Below the pieces are notes generated by a model. It was not told where the DNA came from. It saw only the letters and a list, made by a program, of their open reading frames with translations, and ran no database searches. A program made the translations under genes and the position numbers. Positions 1 to 7,905 of a stretch of 22,770 nt of DNA are shown in pieces. Source of the stretch: an uncultured Eubacterium sp. (lineage in GTDB: Bacteria; Bacillota_A; Clostridia; Lachnospirales; Lachnospiraceae); the NCBI GenBank assembly GCA_910589045.1, contig CAJUSH010000047.1, positions 1 to 22,770 of the forward strand, given 5' to 3'. Position 1 is the stretch's first letter. The number at the start of each line of letters is the position of its first letter.

Positions 1-152
1 ACATTTCCTGCTTTTTGTTTGCCGTTCTGTGCCATAACGCCCGCAAGGGCATGGGAAATATTCAGGTAATTTTCAATATGCTGCTCACTGGTTCCACGAA
101 AAGCATCTCCTCCTAAAGCAAAAATGTAAGTGCGGTTCCGAAGCCGTCTGCT
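1..152 (-). other. Open frame running off the left edge, unrecognised
   Basis: A minus-strand frame stays open from just after a TGA (155-153) to the window edge. It has no ATG, GTG or TTG before a Leu-Gly-Gly-Asp-Ala motif (around 119-105) and continues through a segment with a Ser-Glu-Gln-His motif. The Ala-Leu-Gly-Gly motif faintly recalls the N-terminus of carbamate kinase, but the match is short and the expected start is missing. Its first codons lie inside the LysR terminator hairpin, so the frame may be a gene remnant or chance. An AGGAGG followed too closely by ATG (106-104) opens only a 14-codon frame. I do not assign a function. Confidence 0.25.
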
Positions 153-170
153 TCATCCCTGCACTTACAT
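118..170 (-). terminator. Rho-independent terminator after the LysR gene
   Basis: Read on the minus strand, a perfect 10-base stem (170-161 with 133-124) encloses a smaller GGCT/AACC hairpin and is followed by TTTTGCTTT. It begins about 40 bases after the LysR stop codon, which is the expected place for that gene's terminator. Confidence 0.75.
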
Positions 171-208
171 TATAATCCTGTGCCTGACACATATCAAATA
201 CTTAGTTT

Positions 209-1099
209 TTATGTCTCACTCATGCTTAAAAAGCATTTTGCGTATTCTATAAATTTTGTAGCCGCCAGACTAAATGGCTGTTCCCGTTTCCATGCCAAAA
301 CACACGTTGCCATAAGCTCCGGATACAGCGGCCGGCAGACAATCTTTGATGAGTCCCAAAAAGGAACCGCACCTTCAATGACCAAAAAATATGCCAGACC
401 CCTGCTTACCATAACTGCACCATTGGTACTCAGATTACTGGTAAACAAGATATTCAGATTTTTATAATAGTCCCCAAACCAGCTTGCCAATTCACTCTGC
501 ACCTGCATTCTTCGCGGAAGAATCAACGGCAGTCCTGCCAGTTCGTCTGCCTTGACATACTTTTTCCCTGCAAGCGGATCATCCGGCGGCATCAAAACTA
601 CCCATCTCTCTTTCATATCCAGGCGGATAAACTCATATTTCCCCATCTCAATCGGCTCCAGGAGCAATCCTAGATCAAGCAGTCCCTTATCCATCTGTTC
701 TTTTACCAAATCCGCAGTCGCTGTAAACAGATCAAAAGTAACAAGGGGATATTTTTGATGGAAATTCCGAATCAGATCCGGGAGCATCTGCACAGACGCA
801 ACTTCCCCGCATCCAATAGAAATCTTTCCCTCTACCTGTTCTTCCTGCTCTACCAATTCTTTTTCTGTTTTATCAACCAACTGTAGAATTTCCTCTGCCC
901 GGCGCCGGAGCAGCAGACCTTCATTCGTCAGCCGAATCTTCCGTGTCCCCCTGTCAAACAACCGGACACCAATTTCTTCCTCCATCTGTGCAAGTTGGCG
1001 GGAAAGCGTCGGCTGTGTAATATGTAAAACTTCTGCGGCTTTTGTAATGCTTTCTTCCCTGACTACGCTAAGAAAATAGCGAAGAACCCTGATTTCCAT
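209..1099 (-). CDS. LysR-family transcriptional regulator
   Basis: This is a 296-residue DNA-binding regulator. The N-terminal winged helix-turn-helix (about residues 1-60) contains the family signature Ala-Ala-Glu-Val-Leu-His-Ile-Thr-Gln-Pro-Thr-Leu-Ser-Arg-Gln. A linker helix leads to the periplasmic-binding-protein-like effector domain (about 90-296), and the length is normal for the family. I chose the ATG at 1099 because AGGAG lies 8 bases upstream and homologues begin with Met-Glu-Ile-Arg; the ATG at 1126 has no ribosome binding site. The gene has its own promoter and terminator, so it is a separate unit downstream of the SpoIIE/RsbW operon. LysR proteins usually control a neighbouring gene, but effector and target cannot be read here, and a link to the peptide locus is unproven. 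Confidence 0.93.
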   Translation of the reverse strand: MEIRVLRYFLSVVREESITKAAEVLHITQPTLSRQLAQMEEEIGVRLFDRGTRKIRLTNEGLLLRRRAEEILQLVDKTEKELVEQEEQVEGKISIGCGEVASVQMLPDLIRNFHQKYPLVTFDLFTATADLVKEQMDKGLLDLGLLLEPIEMGKYEFIRLDMKERWVVLMPPDDPLAGKKYVKADELAGLPLILPRRMQVQSELASWFGDYYKNLNILFTSNLSTNGAVMVSRGLAYFLVIEGAVPFWDSSKIVCRPLYPELMATCVLAWKREQPFSLAATKFIEYAKCFLSMSET

Positions 1100-1140
1100 A
1101 TGCAGACTCCTCTCGGCTTTATCCATGCTTTGCAGATTGC

Positions 1141-1169
1141 ATTATAACATTTTTATGCCTTTTAAGCAA
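1141..1169 (-). promoter_or_regulatory. Sigma-A-type promoter of the LysR gene
   Basis: On the minus strand, TTGCTT (1169-1164) is separated by exactly 17 bases from a perfect TATAAT (1146-1141). The LysR start codon lies about 40 bases downstream. This is the best promoter match in the window. Confidence 0.8.
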
Positions 1170-1202
1170 TATAACCATACCTTTTGATTTTGCTTTATAC
1201 AC

Positions 1203-1230
1203 AAAAAAGGACACCTCCGAAGAGATGCCC
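1203..1230 (-). terminator. Rho-independent terminator of the SpoIIE/RsbW operon
   Basis: On the minus strand a 9-base-pair stem (1230-1209, with two G-U pairs) is capped by a UUCG tetraloop closed by C-G and followed by six T residues. It lies 40 bases after the RsbW stop and upstream of the LysR promoter, so it cleanly separates the two units. Confidence 0.9.
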
Positions 1231-1269
1231 TACAGCAGTGCAAGATAAGAAATTCAGAGCCTTTGATTC

Positions 1270-1677
1270 CTAAAACTTCTTTTTTATCCGAAGAATATTT
1301 TGTCCGTTCCTGTATTCATATGAAATGTCATCCATTGTCTTTTTCACCATATAAATGCCCAACCCGCCGACACCGCGTTCCTCCGCCGAGAGTGTGATGT
1401 CGGGATCGGCTTTTGCGAGCGGATCATACGGAACGCCATTGTCGATAAATGTTATCACCACCGCAAGAGGATTGTCCGTAACCTCAACACGAACGGTCGC
1501 TATGCCAATCTCGGGGTTATAGGCATAGTATGCGATATTGCCGAACAGCTCGTCAATCGCTACATGAACCTGCATCTTTGTTTTCTTCGGGCAGTCCCGC
1601 TGCTCCAGCTGCTCATCTACAAAAGCGGTAACGGTAGCAATATTTTCTACTGTAGCGTCAATCATAAGCTCTTTCAT
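1270..1677 (-). CDS. RsbW/SpoIIAB-type anti-sigma-factor serine kinase
   Basis: A 135-residue soluble GHKL-fold kinase of the HATPase_c_2 type. The N box is intact (Asp-Glu-Leu-Phe-Gly-Asn, Asn47), as are the G1 box (Asp-Asn-Gly-Val-Pro, Asp79) and the glycine-rich G2 box (about 102-107). In known systems such kinases phosphorylate a STAS antagonist and sequester a sigma factor. The ATG at 1677 sits 1 base after the phosphatase stop, with GGAGG at good spacing; an in-frame start further upstream would lie inside the phosphatase gene. It is the last gene of the operon. No sigma factor is encoded nearby, so its partner is probably STAS1 or STAS2, or a sigma factor elsewhere. RsbW is a family label, not an orthology claim. 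Confidence 0.92.
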   Translation of the reverse strand: MKELMIDATVENIATVTAFVDEQLEQRDCPKKTKMQVHVAIDELFGNIAYYAYNPEIGIATVRVEVTDNPLAVVITFIDNGVPYDPLAKADPDITLSAEERGVGGLGIYMVKKTMDDISYEYRNGQNILRIKKKF

Positions 1678-1678
1678 A

Positions 1679-3265
1679 TCAGTTCGCCTCCATTCTGGCC
1701 TTGTATTCAAGGCAAAGCATTGTGATATCGTCAAACTGTGATGCATCACCTACGAAACTGTCGATATCCTCTTTAACGGCATCAATAATTTCATCGGGCA
1801 GTCGTTGACTGTTTCCATTAAGAACAGTGTCAAGGCGCTCCATTCCGTACAGCTCGTTATGTGCATTTGTTGCTTCAGTCACGCCATCTGTATACTGGAA
1901 TATCTTATCTCCCGGTTCGAGAGTCAGAACGCCCTCGCTGTAGTGTATATCCTCCATTCCTGCCAGGACAAATCCGGGCTTAATCTTATATGCCTGAAAT
2001 CTCCCTTCCCGATAAAGAAAAGGCAGCTCGTGTCCCGCATTCACATAACTGAATTCACCTGTTACCAAATCAAGAACCCCTTCAAAGGCAGTTATGAACA
2101 TTCCCTCGCTGTTGGAAGCACAGAGCAGATTATTGACATCGGAGAAAACCGTTCCCAGTGAAACCCCCGGCTGCGTATGATCCTTAATCAGCGTCTTTCC
2201 GATTACCATAAACAAAGCTGCCGGAACTCCTTTTCCTGACACGTCTGCCATGACGACAGCAAGATGCCTGTCATCCACCATAAAGAAATCATAAAAATCG
2301 CCGCCAACCTCCTTTGCCGGATTCATGCTGGCATATATATCAAATTCCTTTCTGTCCGGAAATGCCGGAAAAATACAAGGCAGCATGGAAGACTGGATAT
2401 GGGTGGCAATGTCAAGCTCTGCCCCAATACGTTCCTTTTCAGCCGTCACCCGCTGGACATGGGCAATATACTGGATAATGACATTTTCCATCGTCAAAAC
2501 AGACTGCGCAAGCTCCTGTAATTCATCTTTGGTCTGTACCTGCTCAAGCGCATTCGTCAGCTGTGCGTCATTATTCGCAAAATCAAACGCATTCTGCCGG
2601 ATAATGGCAATCGGTTTTAATAAAATCCGCTTCAGCAAAAACCAGTAAAATACACAGAACAGCACCAACAGCCCACCGCAGATAAGCGCCGCCCACAGTA
2701 CATAAGATAACAGCGTGGACACAATCACTTCCATATGAGTATCCACAAAGAGCAGTGCAGCGATATTGCCATCGCTGTCCTTAACCGCCATAATGCTTGA
2801 TGTCAGATAACCGTACTTCTTGCTTTTCCTGACGAAATAGCTATCCGGCTTTTCACCTGTTTCATACACTTCGCATACCTGCTCATAATAAAAGGATATC
2901 GGATCGTAATCGCCGATATTCATACCTGAGGAATCATAAACATAGCGCATTTGCCCATTTTCACAGGGTACGACAATGTAAATATACGCTGCACCCGAAG
3001 CCTTCTCCACCGCTTTCAGATAGTCTTCCATTTCATTGTAATATGTATCCGCCGTCCATGTCTGCGTATAATCCGCAATCCTGTCACCGTCAATCTGCTC
3101 TAGGATCAGGCGGCCAAGCGTATAGCCGTTTTTATTGTATAGCTTACGAATCGTGTTGCTATACTGCAGAAAACCAACGGCACAGGACACCGCGCTGATA
3201 ATCACGCAGAGCAGGACAATACTAAGCAGCAGCTTTTTATTCAGACTTTTGCGTAATGTCTTCAT
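1679..3265 (-). CDS. Membrane-bound SpoIIE/RsbU-type PP2C phosphatase
   Basis: A 528-residue two-pass membrane phosphatase. A first membrane helix (about 13-34) is followed by an extracellular sensor region of roughly 150 residues, probably Cache-like. A second helix (about 187-211), a HAMP-like linker (212-265) and a PP2C catalytic domain (about 280-522) follow. Metal-binding motifs are present: Gly-Gly-Asp-Phe-Tyr-Asp (Asp323), Ala-Asp-Val-Ser-Gly-Lys-Gly (Asp341), Tyr-Thr-Asp-Gly (Asp460) and Asp-Asp-Ile-Thr (Asp512-513). Such enzymes dephosphorylate STAS antagonists and so oppose RsbW kinases. The start overlaps the upstream acetyltransferase by 29 bases; an AAGGA lies rather far upstream, so translation may be coupled. 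The sensor suggests that an extracellular ligand sets its activity. Confidence 0.93.
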   Translation of the reverse strand: MKTLRKSLNKKLLLSIVLLCVIISAVSCAVGFLQYSNTIRKLYNKNGYTLGRLILEQIDGDRIADYTQTWTADTYYNEMEDYLKAVEKASGAAYIYIVVPCENGQMRYVYDSSGMNIGDYDPISFYYEQVCEVYETGEKPDSYFVRKSKKYGYLTSSIMAVKDSDGNIAALLFVDTHMEVIVSTLLSYVLWAALICGGLLVLFCVFYWFLLKRILLKPIAIIRQNAFDFANNDAQLTNALEQVQTKDELQELAQSVLTMENVIIQYIAHVQRVTAEKERIGAELDIATHIQSSMLPCIFPAFPDRKEFDIYASMNPAKEVGGDFYDFFMVDDRHLAVVMADVSGKGVPAALFMVIGKTLIKDHTQPGVSLGTVFSDVNNLLCASNSEGMFITAFEGVLDLVTGEFSYVNAGHELPFLYREGRFQAYKIKPGFVLAGMEDIHYSEGVLTLEPGDKIFQYTDGVTEATNAHNELYGMERLDTVLNGNSQRLPDEIIDAVKEDIDSFVGDASQFDDITMLCLEYKARMEAN

Positions 3266-3830
3266 TTTCTATTCTATTTTTCCTTTCTTTTACATATACA
3301 ACCGCATCGCAGACACAATACTCCATTTTACAGTACGGGCAATAAGCGTGGGTATGAATCCACGGCTGCTTCAGCATACCAACAGGCAAAAAGTCCATCG
3401 CTGTCACCGCCTTATGCACAGGCACCGTTCCATCCGGTTTCTGCAATGCTGTAAACAAAATACACTGCAGCGTCTTATGTTCCAGTATCTGTTCCATCTT
3501 ATTTAAAAATAACGTCAGAATGCCCTTTCTCTGCCACTCCTTTTTTGTGCAGGCAGTCTTATATATGCCTACCCGCATATTGTGCGAAAATTTTAACATC
3601 CCCTCAGGAATGTGCAAAAAATCTATCGCCTCGCCAAAATTCATCTCTAAAATATATAGATATGCTACTGCCATATCCCCGGCGTCTGCATAGATATACA
3701 GATGCTCATTTTCATGTTTCAGCATGCGCTCCAGATCGGGCATCGTATAAAAATCTTTACCGATATATTCATCTGTCATATGCTTCACTGCCACAAGGTC
3801 ACTTTGCACAGCTTCTCTAATTACCCCCAT
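3237..3830 (-). CDS. GNAT-family acetyltransferase with cysteine-rich tail
   Basis: A 197-residue protein with a GNAT-like fold. The acetyl-CoA-loop-like segment Glu-Trp-Gln-Arg-Lys-Gly-Ile-Leu lies near residues 118-125, between predicted strand and helix. The C-terminal part carries a compact Cys-Pro-Tyr-Cys followed by Cys-Val-Cys, which could bind a metal; GNAT enzymes usually lack this. The ATG at 3830 is preferred over the adjacent GTG. It overlaps the end of MATE1 by 14 bases and the start of the phosphatase gene by 29, so it belongs to the operon. The substrate is unknown. It could modify a small molecule, a peptide or a protein of the switch. Confidence 0.72.
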   Translation of the reverse strand: MGVIREAVQSDLVAVKHMTDEYIGKDFYTMPDLERMLKHENEHLYIYADAGDMAVAYLYILEMNFGEAIDFLHIPEGMLKFSHNMRVGIYKTACTKKEWQRKGILTLFLNKMEQILEHKTLQCILFTALQKPDGTVPVHKAVTAMDFLPVGMLKQPWIHTHAYCPYCKMEYCVCDAVVYVKERKNRIENEDITQKSE

Positions 3831-5616
3831 CACCCTGTTCCTCTCTTATAAGCACCTGCAGCGTATTTACGCCAAGGGTTCTCTGATAATGAATATCCTC
3901 CACCATCTTCCGAATCATTGAAATTCCCATATACAATTCATCTTCTTCCATGCTTTGCATAACATAATCCGAGTTTCCCTTCCTGATTCTTTGAAATGGA
4001 TTGAATGCAAGCCCCGCATAACGGATCCGAATGCCCGACACCCCCTGCAGTGAATATGCGCGGAGGTCAAATTTCAGCAGTTTCTCCTCCATTCCTTCGT
4101 TTACCTGTGTAATCAATGTCATAATTTCCTCCAGCGCAAGCTGTATCCGCATGGTCTTTTTTCCATCCATTCCATTGGCATCACAAAAGCCCCGAATCCG
4201 TTCGCTTGCACTGCAGATTTCCTCCGCATCAGACGATACGGAAAAGTTCAAAACATTTCCGCTTTTTTCAAGCGACAGATCCATCAGCAGATACCGTGTA
4301 TCTTCCGGATGCCTCTTGTGAAAAATCCCCGTTGCAAACAGCCATACAGCAAGCGTCATAAGCTCTGCAAACAGCAGAAATGAACACATTGGCAGCCGAA
4401 GCCTGATATTTAAAAGCAATCCAATATAGGTCATTGCAATCACTCTGAGGAAGATAATCCCATTTGCCCACAAATTCTTTTTTGCCATGTTGTAATACCC
4501 TGAAAGAATACTGCACAAAAGTCCGGGAAACACCGCTGCTGCCATCCAAAACAACGGATACCGGAGCGAAACTGACAAACCGTACATGCTTTGGATGATA
4601 TCCGCTCCAGCCATGCAGAGCAGAAAGAAAAAACCTGCATAGATACAGCCTAAGGTCCATTCCAGCTTCACCAAAAGCGCACAGCTTCCATTATCCCGCT
4701 CCCCGCTGTACACGCCAAGCATGGCGGACGCCGCCTGGGGAATGCCAAGCGTAATGCACTCCCCAAAGCCTGCAATACCATTGACCGCAGTAAACACTGC
4801 CACTGCTGCAGCGCCGCCATCACGCATGAGCAGACCGTTAATCATAAGCAGACGTACGGTTGAAAATAAATTATTCAGCGCAGAAGGTGTTCCCGCAACA
4901 GCGGATAACTTCCAATGTCCGGCATCTTTATGTATCGCCGGAGAAAATGCGAAAGAGCAGTCATTTGCAAGCATCCGGATCAGGCCAATCACAAATGCTG
5001 CCAAAGTTGCAAGGACGCTGGCAAGCCCTGCGCCAAATACGCCCATGTCCCAAACATACACAAACAGGACATCCAATATGATATTTCCCACAGACATCAC
5101 GGACATCATCACTGTCACCGCCGCATTTTTCCCATCCAGCCTTAAATACCAAAAGGGAACATAAATCATAATCTTCGGCAGGGCGCCAATCAGTGTAATC
5201 ACCACATATTCCTTCACATAAGGGCGAATTGCAGCATTGCTGCATAAAAAGTCGACAAGAGCCTCCCTGCACGCCAATCCTGTTACGGTTATGATTACAG
5301 CGGCAAAAAAACTGCCTGTCACACAGTCACTGTAATACCGATTGCTTTCCTCATTGTTATTTGCGCCAATTTCCTGTGCCGCATTGATCGCTGTACCAGA
5401 TGCCATAAACGAGCCGATTACACATAGCGCAAGATACAGAGGCAGACTTAAATTGATTGCCGCCAGCGCATCCGCACCAATTCGGTTTGCAACCAGTATT
5501 CCATCCACAAAAACATTGATATTGGCACTTAAAATTGTCAGCATGCATGGAAATACGGCTTTCTGAAACATATTCTTCAAAAAGTCTGTATCCTGTTTTA
5601 ACAATGTATTTTCCAT
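3817..5616 (-). CDS. MATE transporter fused to a degenerate RsbW-like ATPase domain (MATE1)
   Basis: A 599-residue fusion. Residues about 10-440 form a 12-helix MATE/NorM-type exporter, normally a cation-driven antiporter of small molecules. Residues about 450-590 form a cytoplasmic HATPase_c_2 domain like RsbW. Aligned to MATE2, this domain has lost key ATP-binding positions. The N-box Asn is Leu501 (Leu-Glu-Glu-Ile-Met-Thr-Leu), and the G1 Asp-Asn-Gly-Val-Pro is Tyr533-Ala-Gly-Leu-Ala. The flanking Ile-Arg and Phe-Asn-Pro are kept, so the alignment is secure. It is probably a non-catalytic binding module. The ATG at 5616 overlaps the STAS1 stop in a TGATG arrangement, which predicts translational coupling with STAS1. 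A GTG one codon earlier is an alternative start. Confidence 0.9.
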   Translation of the reverse strand: MENTLLKQDTDFLKNMFQKAVFPCMLTILSANINVFVDGILVANRIGADALAAINLSLPLYLALCVIGSFMASGTAINAAQEIGANNNEESNRYYSDCVTGSFFAAVIITVTGLACREALVDFLCSNAAIRPYVKEYVVITLIGALPKIMIYVPFWYLRLDGKNAAVTVMMSVMSVGNIILDVLFVYVWDMGVFGAGLASVLATLAAFVIGLIRMLANDCSFAFSPAIHKDAGHWKLSAVAGTPSALNNLFSTVRLLMINGLLMRDGGAAAVAVFTAVNGIAGFGECITLGIPQAASAMLGVYSGERDNGSCALLVKLEWTLGCIYAGFFFLLCMAGADIIQSMYGLSVSLRYPLFWMAAAVFPGLLCSILSGYYNMAKKNLWANGIIFLRVIAMTYIGLLLNIRLRLPMCSFLLFAELMTLAVWLFATGIFHKRHPEDTRYLLMDLSLEKSGNVLNFSVSSDAEEICSASERIRGFCDANGMDGKKTMRIQLALEEIMTLITQVNEGMEEKLLKFDLRAYSLQGVSGIRIRYAGLAFNPFQRIRKGNSDYVMQSMEEDELYMGISMIRKMVEDIHYQRTLGVNTLQVLIREEQGDGGN

Positions 5617-5912
5617 CACTCAATCGTCAAAATATCAGCAAATCCTGTAATATCAAATATATCCATCACGTCTTCATTTACATTTCTTATTACCATGCTG
5701 CCCTGCTTATTCATTATTTTCTGCGCTGAAAGCAGTATCCTTAACCCAGCCGAGGATATATATTCCAGTGATGCAAAATCTAAACACAGCTTTTCTATGC
5801 CGTCAATGCTGCTTTTCAGATCCAGCTCCAGCTGCGGTGCCGTCATTGTATCAAGCCTTCCCTCCAGCTCAATTGTCAGTGTTGTTCCATTCTTTGTCTT
5901 AGTGATAATCAT
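5616..5912 (-). CDS. STAS-domain anti-sigma-factor antagonist (STAS1)
   Basis: A 98-residue single STAS domain of the SpoIIAA/RsbV type. The phosphorylation loop Tyr-Ile-Ser-Ser-Ala-Gly-Leu-Arg is present; the acceptor aligned with SpoIIAA Ser58 is Ser54. The ATG at 5912 has AGGAGG 8 bases upstream. An ATG at 5948 would overlap the regulator gene and add a 12-residue extension absent from STAS2, so I reject it. STAS1 lies between the response regulator and MATE1, and its stop overlaps the MATE1 start. In known switches the unphosphorylated form binds the kinase-like partner; here the partners could be the RsbW protein, MATE1, MATE2 or any of these. Confidence 0.93.
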   Translation of the reverse strand: MIITKTKNGTTLTIELEGRLDTMTAPQLELDLKSSIDGIEKLCLDFASLEYISSAGLRILLSAQKIMNKQGSMVIRNVNEDVMDIFDITGFADILTIE

Positions 5913-5944
5913 AATATTTTCCTCCTTGTTATAAAAATTATTTG

Positions 5945-6694
5945 TCATTCTTTCCCACAGTAATATTCAAAATATTTCTCCCGCAGACAGCGGTAAGTCC
6001 CTCTGGGCAAATAAATTTTCTGTCCGTTATCCAGCTGCATCTCCTGGGCATTCAGGCTGTCTATATGCTCCAGATTTATGATATAGGAAACACCCACCCG
6101 CACAAATTCCTGACAGATAGAGCACATATCATAAAGCTTTGCAATCGTCAGATTCTGAATCAATTCCGTGCCGTCTGCCATATAGATACATTGCCGTTTC
6201 CCCTGAGCTTCGCAGTACAGCACATCATTTAATGGCATCTTTATGGTTTTCCCTTTCTCTTTTAGAAGAATATATTTTCTGCGCTCCCGCTCTGTCTCTT
6301 TCAGAAACTTATCCAGTTTAGAAAATAATTTATCTTCTGATACCGGCTTGACCAGATAATAGGAAGCCTCCACTTCAAATGCCTCCAGGGCGTGTTCCCG
6401 GGACGTCGTAAGAAAAATGATTTTTGTCTCACTTCCCATGTCACGGAGTTTTTTTGCCGCCTCCATTCCCAGCGGAATATTTTCTCCCTGCTCCCCCGGC
6501 AAATAAATATCCAGGAATAATAATTCCGGTGCATAGCTACCCGATTTGACCATACTGAGCAGTTCGCCCGTATCTTCAAAACGTTGAATCAAAAAATTTA
6601 AATCGGAATTTTCCTGCTCATAGGCACTCAATAATTTCTCTGTTTTTTCTATATCTGCTGTTTCATCATCACAGAGCGCAATCTGAACTGTCAT
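5945..6694 (-). CDS. LytTR-family response regulator
   Basis: A 249-residue AgrA/VirR-type regulator. The receiver domain (1-125) has the acidic pocket Asp9-Asp10, the phospho-acceptor Asp62 in Phe-Leu-Asp-Ile-Tyr-Leu-Pro, the switch Thr96 and Lys116 in Val-Lys-Pro. A LytTR DNA-binding domain covers about 140-245. GGAGG lies 7 bases before the ATG. The gene follows the histidine kinase remnant with no terminator between, so kinase and regulator were presumably a two-component pair. With that kinase broken, the regulator may be orphaned, driven by another kinase, or active unphosphorylated. AgrA-like regulators bind direct repeats near promoters; I could not identify sites with confidence. Confidence 0.93.
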   Translation of the reverse strand: MTVQIALCDDETADIEKTEKLLSAYEQENSDLNFLIQRFEDTGELLSMVKSGSYAPELLFLDIYLPGEQGENIPLGMEAAKKLRDMGSETKIIFLTTSREHALEAFEVEASYYLVKPVSEDKLFSKLDKFLKETERERRKYILLKEKGKTIKMPLNDVLYCEAQGKRQCIYMADGTELIQNLTIAKLYDMCSICQEFVRVGVSYIINLEHIDSLNAQEMQLDNGQKIYLPRGTYRCLREKYFEYYCGKE

Positions 6695-6709
6695 ACGAAT
6701 CCTCCATTT

Positions 6710-7826
6710 TTAATTCACCTGCATTTTTTCCATTGGCTCTATGTTCATAACCAGACGAAACACAAACACACCCTTCTCATTTTTAAAATCATATTCTCCC
6801 CCGTATTTCTCTGCGGTTCTGATAATACTGGTAACCCCAACGCCTCCGGTAAATTCCGATTTCTACCTCCAAAGAAACCTCTATCCCTTCTCCTCTCGCC
6901 TTCCTTGTATAAGCTGACAGAATATTGTTGACTGCTACATTGGCACAGATCATTTCCGGTGCCCCCTGCTCCGTTTCTTTTTCGTACTCCTTCAGGTACT
7001 GCAGCAGTTCCTCCTTCTGTTCCCTTCGTACATATTCTGCTATGACAGCATTATGGTGTCTGGCATCATGGCGGATACGCTTGCCCAATTCCACAGACTC
7101 TTCCAGAATCTCTATCTGACGCTCCAAAAGCCTGTAGTTCATCTGCATCATCTGATTTTCCCTCTCATATTCCTTCTCATTTCCGACATGGCAATAAAAA
7201 TGAAAAATAAGCATCTGCAGCGTTCCTGTCAGGATAAAGTTAGTGACAATCTGAAAAATACGGGCCGGTGACATTTCCCTGTTCAAGCTGGGGTTCATAA
7301 TATAGCCGATTCCCAGCAAAATACAGATAATCATAACGGCAACACTAAACCTGTCTGCCTCTTTCTCGATATAGTTTCCAAATCCCTGAATGGATTTGCG
7401 TACATATCTGTCAATCAGGTAAGTGAACAGCAAAATAAGCAAAATACGCACAATGATGTCTGCCCATACATTTCTGTCAAAAAGGAGAATGGAAACCTCC
7501 AGCCCGCCAATCACAAAAATTGCCATCAGCCAAAAAACCAATGCCAGCTTATAAACGGCCAGATAAAAGGAATCCCTGCTAATCCAAATGGAAAAAGCCA
7601 CAAAAGCCATATACATCGTAAATGCCACCATGCGCACACAGCTTTCCCAGTCTGCCAGATACCAAATACAGCCAAGGACAGCCACAGCTATGCAAAAAAT
7701 CCCATAATACAGAATTGTCCTTTTCCTTTGAAATCTTGACTGACTGATCCGGGTGAACAATATAATTACTCCCACAAGACTTATTGCAAACCGTATAAAT
7801 GCTATATATACAGAACCGCCTAACAT
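6710..7826 (-). pseudogene. AgrC-like GHKL sensor histidine kinase, disrupted ATPase domain
   Basis: The N-terminal ~215 residues form about six or seven membrane helices, followed by a coiled linker and a GHKL-type His box (Arg-His-Asp-Ala-Arg-His-His, His253). The reading frame then fails. After about residue 323 the sequence switches frame and ends at a TGA (6791-6789). The neighbouring frame continues from about 6862 to a TAA at 6712-6710 and encodes a normal C-terminal end with Gly-Gly-Val-Gly-Val-Thr-Ser and Glu-Lys-Tyr-Gly-Gly-Glu-Tyr. The intervening N box and G1 region, roughly 60-80 residues, is absent. This means an internal deletion that also shifted the frame. The ATG at 7826 is used; the in-frame TTG at 7862 has a poorer site. 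The product should lack kinase activity but could still fold in the membrane. Confidence 0.85.
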
Positions 7827-7905
7827 ATTTTTCCCTTTCCAGCCCGGAACATATCGTTCCAAACTTCCCGAAGCGTCCCCGGTACCTTATTCTGATCAGG
7901 TGGTT

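Noticed and set aside
5912..5948. Upstream ATG for STAS1 giving a 12-residue extension
   Set aside because: The AGGAGG serves the ATG at 5912, and the extension is absent from the STAS2 paralogue.
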